DNA of 64,000 nt from Microbulbifer pacificus. Lineage in GTDB: Bacteria; Pseudomonadota; Gammaproteobacteria; Pseudomonadales; Cellvibrionaceae. Shown one piece after another: positions 20,341 through 29,395 of this stretch. Position 1 is the first letter of the stretch, and each line of letters opens with the position of its first letter. The stretch spans positions 2,275,001 to 2,339,000 of the forward strand of contig NZ_PREV01000026.1 in NCBI RefSeq assembly GCF_002959965.1, written 5' to 3'. The position numbers were made by a program, and so were the translations under genes. The notes beneath the pieces are model-generated. The model was not told the origin of the DNA. It worked only from the letters and a program-made list of their open reading frames with translations, and searched no databases.

Positions 20341-20431
20341 GGCGATACCTGCTCTGGGGTGAATGTATATTGGCAGAACGATTTCCCGCTGAATCCTGAG
20401 GGGAGACCGGCTCAAGAGCTGCTACATCACA

Positions 20432-21085
20432 TCATATTTTGAGTTGCGCACGCAATTCCGCCAACTTCTTGGCGTTTTCGGCTTTTGACAGCGGTTGGGC
20501 TGGCTTCTCTTCCAGCAGCGTTTGCTCTGGTGCCGGCAGTTGTTCCCCGGCCATCAGGCGCTCACAGACCTTCTTGTAGTGGGCGGCAAATACCGGGTAG
20601 GCGGAGGCTTCCGGGTTGTTGGCGAGGAAAAACCAGTCTGCCGCGCGCCCGGCGTGATACACCGCCGGGTGACTCCACTTGTAGTTGGCCTTGGGGCTGG
20701 GCGCGTTACAGGCCTCGCGGTAGGCGGCGCGCACGTCCGGCAGCCCGTCCTCGCCCTCGGCACACAGTTGCAGCATTTTGTGGATAGTCGGCAGGTATTC
20801 ACACTGCCGGATCGCGCGCTTGGTACCTGCGAGTATCTGCTCGGGCGAAAATCCGGCGAGGGATTCCAGCCACAGCCGCTTGGCGTGGTTCAGGGTCTGT
20901 ACGTCGGGAAAGGCCGCGTTGAACTGATTGTGGTACCCGAGCTTGAGCAGGCCAAATACTTCGTTCAGGGCGCGTTTGCGCGCTTCCAGTTCTGGATTAC
21001 CAGTTTGTGTCTGTGACGATGTCCCAGACTGAAGTGTCTCTTGTGCGCTGGTTACCTGAGTGCCCGGTTTGGTGTTGTTGGCCAT
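20432..21085 (-). CDS. Replication protein P-like (putative DnaB helicase loader)
   Basis: 217 residues. After a polar, Gln/Thr-rich N-terminus, residues about 30-180 (RALNEVFGLLKLGYHNQFNAAF ... AKRLWLESLAGFSPEQILAGTKRAI split across loops, then YLPTIHKMLQLC and KVCERLM) resemble the phage-lambda replication protein P family, which loads the replicative helicase. The first 89 bases overlap the end of the DnaT-like gene in another frame, an unusually long overlap that implies tight coupling. A chromosomal restart-primosome role with its partner is the likely function (inference). There is no other phage gene nearby, so I do not read this as prophage. Confidence 0.75.
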   Translation of the reverse strand: MANNTKPGTQVTSAQETLQSGTSSQTQTGNPELEARKRALNEVFGLLKLGYHNQFNAAFPDVQTLNHAKRLWLESLAGFSPEQILAGTKRAIRQCEYLPTIHKMLQLCAEGEDGLPDVRAAYREACNAPSPKANYKWSHPAVYHAGRAADWFFLANNPEASAYPVFAAHYKKVCERLMAGEQLPAPEQTLLEEKPAQPLSKAENAKKLAELRAQLKI

Positions 21086-22307
21086 TATGCTGTCCTATGG
21101 CGAATTTGTTGCGCTCGGCCCACTGGTAGCGCGCGTGGCGTACAAAGACGGCATCCCAGCTTTTGCGCGCACCGCCCTGTTCACGCCAGTAGAGGCGGAA
21201 CTCGGGTACCAGTCCCAGTACAAATTCGCGGTCGATCTCACATTGATTCAGTAGGTGCCCGAGGCAATCGCTTGATGGTTGCCAGTTGCGGGCAATCGGT
21301 TTGGCGACGGGATTTTTTTCAATGCCCTGGCAATAGTAAGCCCATTCTACACGAGCGTATTCAATGAACAGTTCACCCCAGCGTGCACTGTGTCCTCCGC
21401 GCTCAAGCCATTTGTAGATGAATTCCGGCAGTAACTCTGCGGCAAAATTCGGGTTGATGGCGAGACGGCGCATCTGCTCCCAGGTGTGTTCGCTGGGTTG
21501 CCAATCGCGGGTCATGGGTTCAGGTTTGCGTTTTTCAATAAACGGCGCTTCCTGTTTTTCCCAGTCTTCCATTACCCAGTCATTGAACTCCAGATCCCAG
21601 GACACCGACTGCTTGCCACTGTTGCGATGGTATTCTACAAAACGTTGCAGGCAGCGCCGTACAAACGTGCTAGGAACCCCCTCATCGGCCAGTTTGTTCA
21701 GGGTATCCTGATCGGGATGCCAGCCCTCGCCCAAGGGTTGTTTGCGCCCCTGAGTTGCACGATAAGCTTCCCACTTGTTTTTTACCTGCTTCAGGAACAG
21801 AGCGCCAAACGAGTGGCGGCTTTCACCGCGGTCCCGCCAGTAGGTGACAAACTCCGGCAATTGCTCCCGCGCGAAGTGCTCGGGAATGCCGAGTTGCGCG
21901 ATGCGCGCTTGTGTCTCCGCATCCGGGCGCCAATTCGGACCGATAAGGTTAGCGCCGCGCGCGGCCGGAAGAGAAACCGGGCGCTCGGTCTGCTCAGCGC
22001 TGCGCACCGGCAGGGCAAACTTGAGCAGGTCACTACTGCCAAACGGTGCAGCCCCGAGAAGAAGCGCCCCCTGATTGCGCAGGCTTGTGGCGACGCGCTG
22101 GATATCCGACGGCTGCCAGAAGGGCAGCAGGGCCTGCAGTTGAGATCCATCTGCGGTATACCAGTCGCGCCCGGGGTGCGTGTCCACCGGCAAAAAGGGC
22201 AGCAGATCCCCGAGAGCAGTCAGCAATACCGCCTCCTCCAGGCCGAGACTGGTGGCGAGAGAGGGCGATACGCAGAGGGGTCTTTCGGGAATCTGGGGGT
22301 GTGTCAT
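20997..22307 (-). CDS. DnaT-like primosomal protein with four tandem ssDNA-binding domains
   Basis: 436 residues. The N-terminal ~110 residues look like a winged-helix module. Four copies of the DnaT DNA-binding-type repeat follow at about 122-180, 193-250, 266-325 and 338-398. Each has the pattern W-x-P ... L ... F ... LPEF..YW...G......W...F......W; the second is most diverged (LQRFVEYH for LPEFxxYW). E. coli DnaT has one such domain, so this is an expanded version. The C-terminal ~35 residues are Gln/His/Asn-rich and overlap the next gene. Together with the P-like protein it probably forms the helicase-loading step of replication restart. Confidence 0.8.
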   Translation of the reverse strand: MTHPQIPERPLCVSPSLATSLGLEEAVLLTALGDLLPFLPVDTHPGRDWYTADGSQLQALLPFWQPSDIQRVATSLRNQGALLLGAAPFGSSDLLKFALPVRSAEQTERPVSLPAARGANLIGPNWRPDAETQARIAQLGIPEHFAREQLPEFVTYWRDRGESRHSFGALFLKQVKNKWEAYRATQGRKQPLGEGWHPDQDTLNKLADEGVPSTFVRRCLQRFVEYHRNSGKQSVSWDLEFNDWVMEDWEKQEAPFIEKRKPEPMTRDWQPSEHTWEQMRRLAINPNFAAELLPEFIYKWLERGGHSARWGELFIEYARVEWAYYCQGIEKNPVAKPIARNWQPSSDCLGHLLNQCEIDREFVLGLVPEFRLYWREQGGARKSWDAVFVRHARYQWAERNKFAIGQHNGQQHQTGHSGNQRTRDTSVWDIVTDTNW

Positions 22308-22650
22308 GGCGCGATTCTATCACCCCTGTGGCGGGGGCGCGCGGGCGGCATCCGCCCCTGTCGTGACCGGTGGGCCACAGGGGTTGCGCGGATATTCACT
22401 AGACTGGGCACACAGGAGGCCGTGTCAGTGGCATGCATGGGTGCGGACGCACCTGAAGCAGCCGGTGTTTGTCGAATTGGCAGTCGATGACCGTCGTGGC
22501 CTGAGGCGTTTGGGGCGCAACCCGGAGGGCCGGCGCGCCCATCGAATTTTGTGTTAACAGGCCCTGGCTGAAGATGCCCCGAAACAGGTTGCCTTCCCCT
22601 TGGGGACGGGTCCTACCATGCCGCAACGATTCCTGTTAATGGAGAACAAC
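22308..22650. other. Divergent intergenic region, dnaT-like / copper ATPase
   Basis: 343 bases between divergent genes. The right end carries the MerR-type promoter listed below. The left 250 bases are GC-rich, with no gene I can support, and should contain the leftward promoter of the dnaT-like gene. Confidence 0.6.
22589..22619 (+). promoter_or_regulatory. CueR/MerR-type promoter of the copper ATPase
   Basis: A -35 element TTGCCT (22589-22594) and a -10 element TACCAT (22614-22619) are separated by exactly 19 bases, the long spacer typical of MerR-family-activated promoters. The spacer contains the imperfect dyad CCTTCC-CCTTGGG-GACGGG. Its left half and 7-base centre spacing match the CueR operator consensus; the right half is degenerate. 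Transcription would begin near 22626, just upstream of the chosen start codon. The regulator gene is not in this window. Confidence 0.65.
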
Positions 22651-24936
22651 ATGGCTGAAAGCAGCAATAGGGCCGCTCATCCTACCGAGAAAGCAATACA
22701 GGTTTTTCGCCTGCAGGGTGCCAATTGTGCCAGCTGCGTAAACAAGATCGAACGCGCGGCAAAAGAGGTATCCGGTGTCGAGGTGGCCACGGTCAACCTC
22801 GCGGACAGGACGCTTTCGATTCGGGGTGATGCCGAGGCCGCAGCCGTTACCGCGGCGGTGGAGGCCGCGGGCTATGGTGCAGAAATCGTGCGTGCCAGCG
22901 CGCGGGAACTGCGTGAGCGGCAACGGGCCGAGGAGCAGCGGCACTATCACCAACTACTGTGGCGCGCGGCGTTGGCGTTGGGGCTGGGTGTTCCGCTGAT
23001 GGGCTGGGGAATGATCACTGGCGAGGTGGGTGTTAACACCACTTTCCAGCAAGTGGCCTGGGGGCTTGTGGGGGGGCTGACGCTGGTGGTACTTGTTTTT
23101 TGCGGAGGACATTTTTTCAGCGGCGCGTGGCGAGCTTTCCGCCATCACGGTGCGACCATGGACACGCTTGTAGCTCTGGGTACGGGTACTGCCTGGCTGT
23201 TTTCCATGTTGGTTGTCGGGGTTCCGCAATTATTGCCAGAGTCCGCCCGCCATGTGTACTTTGAAGCAAGCGCCATGATCATCGGCCTGATCAATCTCGG
23301 ACAGGCGATGGAGGTGCGCGCGCGCGGCCGTACCAGCGCCGCGGTGGAAAAACTGCTGGAATTGCAGGATGTTACCGCGCGGGTTATGCGCGATGGCGAG
23401 GAAGTGGATGTTCCGCTGGAAGAGGTTCAGGTCGGCAACCAATTGCGTGTGCGCCCGGGAGAAAAGATCCCGGTGGACGGCAGAATATTGGACGGTAGCA
23501 GCACTGTCGATGAATCCATGCTTACCGGCGAACCGCTACCGGTAAAAAAAAATAAAGGGGACCGCCTCAATGCCGGCACCCTGAACAAAAATGGCAGTCT
23601 GCTGTTTGAAGCGGAAAAGGTGGGAGCTGAGACCCGCCTTGCGCAAATCATCGAACTGGTGAAAAACGCCCAGAGCTCGCGGGTACCCATTGCGCGACTC
23701 GCTGACACTATCTCATCGATTTTTGTCCCCACTGTTATGGTTCTTGCGATCGTCGCCGCTCTTTTCTGGTTCAATTGGGGACCGGAGCCGCGCGCTGCGC
23801 ACACCCTGGTGGTATTGACATCCGTGCTGATCATCGCCTGCCCCTGTGCGTTGGGTCTTGCCACACCCATGTCGGTCATGGTCGGTGTGGGCAAGGGTGC
23901 CGAGTACGGTGTGCTGGTGCGCAACGGTAAGGCGCTGCAGCAGGCCAGTGAACTCACCACACTGGTAGTGGACAAGACGGGTACCCTCACCGAGGGCGCG
24001 CCGAAGCTTACGGATATCGAAACTGACAGCGACGCCGACGAACTGCTGATGCTACTCGCAAGCCTGGAGAGCAAGTCGGAGCATCCACTGGCGGAAGCGA
24101 TTGTCGATGCGGCTCGTGATAAAAAATTGGCGCTCTACGATGCCGAAAATTTCGAGGCTGTCACTGCGCACGGTGTGCGCGGACGGGTCCATGGTAAGCG
24201 TGTTTTGCTCGGCAATCGCAAGTTGATGAAGCGCGAAAATATCGCACTGGAAAAATGGCAGGCTTGTGCCGAAGCACTGTCCGCAAAAGGACGTACCGCC
24301 ATGTATGCCGCTGTTGACGGCGAACTGGCCGGTGTGATTGCGGTGGCCGACCCGATTCGGAAAGACGCAAAAGAGGCGATCACGCGGTTGAAAAAACTCG
24401 GTCTCAGTATCGAAATGCTGACCGGAGATAATCAGGCTACCGCGGCAGCCGTTGCCAGGGAGCTGGGCATAGCCCGAGTCCACGCGGACCTGCTACCGGA
24501 GGACAAGGAAAAAATCGTCGGCGAGCTGCAGCAGAAGGGAACCCATGTGGGAATGGTTGGCGACGGTATCAACGATGCGCCAGCTCTGGCTCGGGCCGAT
24601 GTGGGATTCGCCATCGGCGCTGGTACGGACGTGGCGATTGAAACTGCAGACATTACGCTGATGCGCTCCTCTCTGCACGGCGTAGCCGATGCGATCGAAT
24701 TGTCGAAGTCCACATTGCGCAATATCAAACAAAATCTGTTTGGCGCCTTCATTTACAACATCCTCGGGATTCCGATTGCCGCCGGTGCACTATACCCGCT
24801 CACGGGGATACTGCTCAGCCCGGTAATTGCCGGTGCCGCAATGGCTTTTTCATCGGTTACCGTCGTCAGCAACGCAAACCGATTGCGCTGGTTCAAACCC
24901 GCGTCAGTCGCGAGTGATCGAAAGGAGGCCAAATGA
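22651..24936 (+). CDS. copA: Cu+-exporting P-type ATPase (P1B-1)
   Basis: 761 residues from ATG 22651 (GGAGA five bases upstream). Earlier in-frame ATGs at 22600 and 22618 fall inside the promoter. One N-terminal heavy-metal-associated domain has the metal motif GANCASC. Then come paired membrane helices, the actuator TGE (LTGEPLP), the transport-site CPC in helix 6 ([13 protein letters not shown]), the phosphorylated Asp in [14 protein letters not shown] and [10 protein letters not shown]. Helices 7/8 carry YN and MAFSS-type residues, which mark Cu+ specificity. It exports cytosolic copper to the periplasm. The stop overlaps the start of the cupredoxin gene (ATGA). Confidence 0.95.
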   Translation: MAESSNRAAHPTEKAIQVFRLQGANCASCVNKIERAAKEVSGVEVATVNLADRTLSIRGDAEAAAVTAAVEAAGYGAEIVRASARELRERQRAEEQRHYHQLLWRAALALGLGVPLMGWGMITGEVGVNTTFQQVAWGLVGGLTLVVLVFCGGHFFSGAWRAFRHHGATMDTLVALGTGTAWLFSMLVVGVPQLLPESARHVYFEASAMIIGLINLGQAMEVRARGRTSAAVEKLLELQDVTARVMRDGEEVDVPLEEVQVGNQLRVRPGEKIPVDGRILDGSSTVDESMLTGEPLPVKKNKGDRLNAGTLNKNGSLLFEAEKVGAETRLAQIIELVKNAQSSRVPIARLADTISSIFVPTVMVLAIVAALFWFNWGPEPRAAHTLVVLTSVLIIACPCALGLATPMSVMVGVGKGAEYGVLVRNGKALQQASELTTLVVDKTGTLTEGAPKLTDIETDSDADELLMLLASLESKSEHPLAEAIVDAARDKKLALYDAENFEAVTAHGVRGRVHGKRVLLGNRKLMKRENIALEKWQACAEALSAKGRTAMYAAVDGELAGVIAVADPIRKDAKEAITRLKKLGLSIEMLTGDNQATAAAVARELGIARVHADLLPEDKEKIVGELQQKGTHVGMVGDGINDAPALARADVGFAIGAGTDVAIETADITLMRSSLHGVADAIELSKSTLRNIKQNLFGAFIYNILGIPIAAGALYPLTGILLSPVIAGAAMAFSSVTVVSNANRLRWFKPASVASDRKEAK

Positions 24937-25304
24937 CAGTGGAAATTCTGGTAAACCTGCTGGGATTGGGGGCGATATCAGGCATCATCTGGTGGTTCTG
25001 GGTGGCACCGAAACGGCCTCATGCCGAGGCTGTGGCCGTGGAGGAAAAGCTGCGGATTCACGTGCGTGGCGGAGTGTACGAGCCGGACCGTGTCCGTATA
25101 AAAGCGGGGGAATCCGCTACGCTGCATTTCATTCGGGAGGACCCAACACCCTGCGCGGAGTGGGTGCTTTTCCCTGACCTCGAAGTAAGTGCGCAGCTCG
25201 CGGTAAATGAGGAGACCACGGTGCGGCTTCCCGCATCGGAAGTGGGCGAGTATTCATTTCACTGTCAGATGCAGATGTACCGCGGAACCCTGGTGGTGGA
25301 ATAA
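24933..25304 (+). CDS. Membrane-anchored cupredoxin-domain protein
   Basis: 123 residues. One N-terminal transmembrane helix (about 4-24) anchors a single cupredoxin fold. Likely copper ligands are the Cys in DPTPCAEWV and the C-terminal cluster FHCQMQM. It overlaps the copA ATPase by 4 bases, so it is translated with it. Domains of this type sit next to Cu+ ATPases and probably receive or shuttle periplasmic copper (family knowledge plus inference). The transcript ends at the strong stem-loop 50 bases downstream. Confidence 0.88.
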   Translation: MTVEILVNLLGLGAISGIIWWFWVAPKRPHAEAVAVEEKLRIHVRGGVYEPDRVRIKAGESATLHFIREDPTPCAEWVLFPDLEVSAQLAVNEETTVRLPASEVGEYSFHCQMQMYRGTLVVE

Positions 25305-25353
25305 GAGGGTGGCATAAATATACTCGAACAGCCGGCCCGTAAAACCGCGAAAT

Positions 25354-25400
25354 AAGCGCAACCTATGCCGCGGCCTCTGACCACGGCATAGGTTGCGCTT
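25354..25400. terminator. Long bidirectional stem-loop between convergent copper operons
   Basis: A perfect 17-bp inverted repeat (AAGCGCAACCTATGCCG and its complement) with a 13-base loop, placed exactly between the convergent cupredoxin and copB genes. Each arm ends in short A/T runs, so it probably terminates both transcripts. Confidence 0.85.
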
Positions 25401-25423
25401 GTGTTTGCTCCCGGTATCGCTAT

Positions 25424-26347
25424 TTAAAACCAGGCATGCAGCCCGATCACCCACATGGTTTCACTGGTATCCTCCCCTTCCATACGGATGAAGTCCGCGG
25501 TGTTGCCGAATTTCTTCTCGTAATTGACACCGATGTAGGGTGCGAACTGTGGAGTAAATTCGTAGCGCAACCGCAAGCCAACCTCGATATCGGAAAGGCC
25601 GGAACCGGTGTGGGTGGCGGGATCGTTCTGGCCGTAGAAATTGATTTCGATTTCCGGGCTCAGGATCCACTGTTGGGTGAACAGCAGCTCGTACTCCGCT
25701 TCCACACGCAGCGCGCTATCGCCGTCTTCGCCGAGAAACAGCGCGCTATCCACCTCGAAGAAATAGGGCGCGAGGCCGTTGAAGCCAATTGCTGCCCAGT
25801 TCTTGCTGTCGCCGCCCTCCAGTCTGAAATCGTGGCGCACACCCATCTGCAGGTCCCAGTATGGCGCGACGGCGCGGCTGTACAGCGCCTGCAGCTCGGA
25901 ATCAGTGGTTTCACCATTTTCCCGCTCCACCTCGGTTTTCAGCCACAGTTTATTGAAATCACCGCCAAACCACAGACTGCCTTTGAGTGCGGCGCCCTCG
26001 TGTTCGCGGGCCTCGAGCTGATCGATGGTGACCATGGTCAGCAGCACTTCGTGGTCCATTACGTGGTCGGGGTGGTTGGGGGCGTTGTGCAGAGTGCCCG
26101 ATCCGTAGGCAATGCTGTGATCGTGGAAGTCCTGAGGCTGTTCTTGCGTAGCTGGTCTTGCCGTCGACGGATGTTGGCTGTGCTCCATGTCACTCATATC
26201 GTGGCCGCTGTGATCCACGGGCTTCATCTGTTTGCCGGCATGCTGTTCGTGATGTTCGCCATGGTGCTTGGTGTGTTCCTGGGCGAGCGCGAGCGGCGCT
26301 GTCCACAGGGGCAGCAGCGCGGTGCAAAACATAAATTTGGTCTTCAT
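25424..26347 (-). CDS. copB: Copper resistance outer-membrane protein CopB
   Basis: 307 residues from ATG 26347 (GGGAGTG upstream), opening a signal peptide (MKTKFMFCTALLPLW...LALA). An in-frame extension to 26437 overlaps copA and is not favoured. The mature N-terminus is His/Met-rich (HTKHHGEHHEQH, DHSGHDMSDMEHSQH), typical of CopB copper binding. The C-terminal ~220 residues are an amphipathic barrel (LWFGGDFNKLWLKTE, FAPYIGVNYEKKFGNTADF) ending in WF. In Pseudomonas-type copper systems it works with the multicopper oxidase CopA, encoded 10 bases upstream here. Last gene of the copL-DUF411-copA-copB block. Confidence 0.95.
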   Translation of the reverse strand: MKTKFMFCTALLPLWTAPLALAQEHTKHHGEHHEQHAGKQMKPVDHSGHDMSDMEHSQHPSTARPATQEQPQDFHDHSIAYGSGTLHNAPNHPDHVMDHEVLLTMVTIDQLEAREHEGAALKGSLWFGGDFNKLWLKTEVERENGETTDSELQALYSRAVAPYWDLQMGVRHDFRLEGGDSKNWAAIGFNGLAPYFFEVDSALFLGEDGDSALRVEAEYELLFTQQWILSPEIEINFYGQNDPATHTGSGLSDIEVGLRLRYEFTPQFAPYIGVNYEKKFGNTADFIRMEGEDTSETMWVIGLHAWF

Positions 26348-26357
26348 CGTCACTCCC

Positions 26358-28202
26358 TTACACCACGCGCACTTCACGGAACATACCGGGCATGTGGTAC
26401 AGCAGGTGGCAGTGGTAGGCCCAGCGGCCATAGGCATCGGCTGTCACCAGGTAACTGACGGTTGAACCGGGCTGCGCAATGATGGTGTGCTTGCGCGGAA
26501 TGTATTCCGGGTCGTCGGTTTCCAGCTCGCTCCACATACCGTGCAGGTGAATGGGGTGCGTCATCATGGTGTCGTTGACCAGGGTAATGCGCAGGCGCTC
26601 GCCATACTGGAACAGCAGTGGTTCCGCATTGCTGAACTTGATGCCGTCCATGGACCACATATAGCGCTCCATGTTGCCGGTAAGGTGCAACTGGATTTCC
26701 CGCTCCGGCTCGCGCCGATCGAAGGTGGGGGTGAGATTGCGGATGTCGGCATAGGTGAGTACGCGGCGACCGTAGCGGGTCTGGTGATCGCGCAGGCCGA
26801 TGCCCGGATCGTGCAGGCCGTTGGCCGGCATCTGCGCGCGCATGTCGACGCCGGGGCCGTATTCACTGGGGTAATGTTTGACCGGCGCGTTACTGCCAAA
26901 ACCGGCGCGTCCCAAACCCGAGGTGCGCCCCGGCCTCTGGTGGTCCGCGTGCTGGCTGTGATCCATGCCGCCCATATCGTGACTACTGTGGTCCATGCCA
27001 CCCATGCTGCCCATGTCGTGGCTGCGATGATCCATACCATTCATATTGTGGCCGGAGTGGTCCATGCCCATATCGCGGTGGGTGAGCACCGGGGCGTAGT
27101 CCATTGCCGGCACTTCCGCGCGCAGTTCCGGGTGCGGGGTCAGGGTACCGCGGGCGAAACCGCTGCGGTCGATGGTTTGGGCGAACAGGGTATAGGCGCG
27201 GTCGTCCGCTGGTTCCACGATGACGTCGTAGGTTTCTGCCACGCCGATGCGGAATTCATCCACGGTCACCGGCTCGATATTCTGGCCGTCGCTCGCCACC
27301 ACCGTCATTTTCAGCCCTGGTATGCGGATGTCGAAAATCGACATGGCCGAGCCGTTGATAAAGCGCAGGCGCACTTTCTCGCCACGCTTGAACTGCGCTA
27401 TCCAGTTGGCGTCCGGCGTCTGGCCATTCATCAGATAGGTGTAGGTGTACCCGGTGACATCGGAAATGTCGCGGTCCGACATGCGCATTTCGTTCCACAT
27501 CTCGCGGTCGCGCCAGGTCTGAGCCACACCTTTCTGGCGTATCTCCTGCCACAGGTCGCTGACGGTACGACGGCGGCGATTGTAGTAATGGCCCTCCTTC
27601 TTGAGCTTGGCGTAAATGTCCTGTGGGGAATCGTCGCTCCAGTCGCTCAGTAACACGACGTAGTCGCGGTCGCAGGCAACCGGGTCAGTGTCGGCGGGGT
27701 CTATGACGATGGCGCCGTAGTTGCCCAGCTGTTCCTGAAAATCGGAGTGGCTGTGATACCAGTAGGTGCCGCTCTGCTTCACCGGAAACTGGTAAGTGAA
27801 GGTCTCACCGGGACGGATACCGTTGAAACTGAGCCCGGGCACGCCGTCCATGTTGCTTGGCAGGATCAGGCCGTGCCAGTGAATAGACGTGTCGTGGGCC
27901 AGGTGGTTGGTGACGTTCAGGGTGACCGTTTCTCCTTCCTTCCAGCGCAACACCGGCCCGGGTACGCTGCCGTTGACGGCTACGGCGGTACGCGGGCGAC
28001 CGGTAAAATTCACCGGCAGGTAATTGATATGCAGATCGAACTGGTTGCCGCGCAGCACGTGCGGTAATTGGTTCGGGGTTTCCGTTGCGGCGCTTCGGCT
28101 TACGGGCAGGCCTGCAACAACCGCGCCCGCGGCCACGCCGGTAACAAAGCGCCGCCGCGAAAGCGGCAGCGTCCGGTGTGAAGGATCGAAAATCGAATTC
28201 AT
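26358..28202 (-). CDS. copA: Periplasmic multicopper oxidase CopA (PcoA family)
   Basis: 614 residues from ATG 28202. The N-terminus carries a twin-arginine signal (SRRRFVTGVAAGA), so the folded enzyme is exported by Tat. Copper-site motifs of the four His-X-His groups are present: HWHG, YWYHSHSD, HPIHLHG and the C-terminal HCHLLYHMPGM. A Met/His-rich insert (repeats of MDHSGHNM, MDHSSHDMGG type, about residues 385-430) is the copper-storing segment of the family. It oxidises Cu+ and sequesters copper in the periplasm. The symbol collides with the unrelated ATPase at 22651. It starts 8 bases after the DUF411 gene and ends 10 bases before copB. Confidence 0.96.
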   Translation of the reverse strand: MNSIFDPSHRTLPLSRRRFVTGVAAGAVVAGLPVSRSAATETPNQLPHVLRGNQFDLHINYLPVNFTGRPRTAVAVNGSVPGPVLRWKEGETVTLNVTNHLAHDTSIHWHGLILPSNMDGVPGLSFNGIRPGETFTYQFPVKQSGTYWYHSHSDFQEQLGNYGAIVIDPADTDPVACDRDYVVLLSDWSDDSPQDIYAKLKKEGHYYNRRRRTVSDLWQEIRQKGVAQTWRDREMWNEMRMSDRDISDVTGYTYTYLMNGQTPDANWIAQFKRGEKVRLRFINGSAMSIFDIRIPGLKMTVVASDGQNIEPVTVDEFRIGVAETYDVIVEPADDRAYTLFAQTIDRSGFARGTLTPHPELRAEVPAMDYAPVLTHRDMGMDHSGHNMNGMDHRSHDMGSMGGMDHSSHDMGGMDHSQHADHQRPGRTSGLGRAGFGSNAPVKHYPSEYGPGVDMRAQMPANGLHDPGIGLRDHQTRYGRRVLTYADIRNLTPTFDRREPEREIQLHLTGNMERYMWSMDGIKFSNAEPLLFQYGERLRITLVNDTMMTHPIHLHGMWSELETDDPEYIPRKHTIIAQPGSTVSYLVTADAYGRWAYHCHLLYHMPGMFREVRVV

Positions 28203-28209
28203 GGGCGAC

Positions 28210-28740
28210 TCAGTACTGCTGCTGTGCGTTTTCGATGCGTGCGTAAACACGGTGACTGCCATCGGTTTGCAACAGCAGGATGTCGTACGGAGTGAAGCGG
28301 TCGCCTACTTCCATCCCCGGGCTGCCGAGTGGCATCGCCGGCACTGCAAGGCCGCGGGCATCGGCCGGTGGATTCTGCAGGAACTGACGGATGTATTTCG
28401 CCGGGACGTGACCCTCGAATACAAAGTCATTCTGCGACACGCTGGTGTGACAGGACTGGTACTCCGGCGCGATCCCGAAGCGCACTTTCACGCCATTCAG
28501 GTCGTCCACATCCCTGGCATCCACCGCAAACCCCTGTTTGCCGGCGTGCTCCACCCACAGCTTGCAGCAGCCACAGGTGGCGGATTTGTAGGTGGTGAGC
28601 GCTATGGTTTCGCCGCTCTCCGCGGCGATGAGGTTTGCCGCGGTTTTCTGGTCTTTCCCGGTTTCGCTGCAGGCGCTGATGGCAAACAGGCTGAACAGCA
28701 GCGCGACCAGCGCGCAGCGGGTTTTATATCTGGGTTGCAT
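28210..28740 (-). CDS. DUF411 metal-binding lipoprotein
   Basis: 176 residues. The signal has a lipobox (LFAISAC), so a lipoprotein is likely. The DUF411 core is plain: YKSATCGCCKLWVEH, then SCHTSV, GHVPA and GLAVPAMPLGSPGME. The CGCC pair and the Met/His residues suggest copper or another thiophilic metal. It is located between copL and the copper oxidase with short spacing, so a periplasmic copper-handling role fits. The exact biochemical function of DUF411 is not established. Confidence 0.9.
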   Translation of the reverse strand: MQPRYKTRCALVALLFSLFAISACSETGKDQKTAANLIAAESGETIALTTYKSATCGCCKLWVEHAGKQGFAVDARDVDDLNGVKVRFGIAPEYQSCHTSVSQNDFVFEGHVPAKYIRQFLQNPPADARGLAVPAMPLGSPGMEVGDRFTPYDILLLQTDGSHRVYARIENAQQQY

Positions 28741-28875
28741 GGCTTTGTTCCCGGTTGGAATGTGCAGGGTTCCGGCAGGGCGTGGCGATGCCGGTGCACC
28801 GAAAAAACTGGTTGTTCGGATGTTATCTGGGGATGTGAGGCAGTACGCGCCAGCGGCGGGCGTACCTGTCCCGTA

Positions 28876-29280
28876 TCAGGCCGGGATCGGCGGGCGAATG
28901 GTGGATTCCGGCGCAGGCGTGGAATCCAGCGGCCGGTAGGCAGTTTGGGAGTGAATAAAAGAAATAAATTCTGCGACGGTCATCGACACGGGAATGACGT
29001 TGGCGCAGTGGCCCGGGCAGCAGTTGCAACTGCCGTCGCAATCCTGGTGGGGCGAGGAAGCGGTGTGTGCTCCTTCGCACTGGCCCTGGCGGCAATGCGC
29101 GGCTTTTTCCGCTGCGGCCATTGTGCGGTGCGGGTCTGCTTTCGCAACCTGTACCTGCTCGACAATCTGCGTCTCGCTGTGTTGCCCGTGCCCGTCTTCG
29201 GAACCACAGTGCATGGCCGCCGCTTCACCGGTGATGGCGAGCAGCGCGAGCAGCAGCAGGGTTTTCAGGGCATTGAGCAT
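28876..29280 (-). CDS. copL: CopL-family metal-binding regulatory protein
   Basis: 134 residues with a signal peptide ending EAAA. The mature part is rich in His and Cys, with a signature cluster CDGSCNCCPGHC near residues 82-93 and a C-terminal segment ending RPPIPA. This matches the small CopL proteins that precede copAB in Xanthomonas-type systems and are needed for copper-responsive expression. Here it is the first gene of the leftward copper operon, 136 bases before the DUF411 gene. The mechanism of CopL is not settled. Confidence 0.85.
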   Translation of the reverse strand: MLNALKTLLLLALLAITGEAAAMHCGSEDGHGQHSETQIVEQVQVAKADPHRTMAAAEKAAHCRQGQCEGAHTASSPHQDCDGSCNCCPGHCANVIPVSMTVAEFISFIHSQTAYRPLDSTPAPESTIRPPIPA

Positions 29281-29395
29281 GGGTCGTCGTATTTGGTCTG
29301 CAGGTAGACGGCCGAATGGTATGAGCTAACTGTAGACCACGCAAGCGCCGGTGGGTTCGCCCTGTGGACTGAGAATCCCATTCCGGCATTTCCAC

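Noticed and set aside
20432..21085. Prophage origin for the replication-P-like gene
   Set aside because: No integrase, capsid, lysis or repressor gene is near. Its partner is a DnaT-like protein and the neighbours are chromosomal.
21486..22490. 334-codon plus-strand frame opposite the dnaT-like gene
   Set aside because: The minus-strand frame carries four clear DnaT-like repeats. The plus frame shows no family resemblance.
22600..22650. ATG at 22600 or 22618 as start of the copper ATPase
   Set aside because: Both fall within the MerR-type promoter, upstream of the predicted transcription start. ATG 22651 has a proper ribosome site.
28024..29307. 427-codon plus-strand frame opposite the DUF411 and copL genes
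   Set aside because: It crosses three recognisable minus-strand genes (copA start, DUF411, copL) and has Arg/Gly-rich shadow composition.
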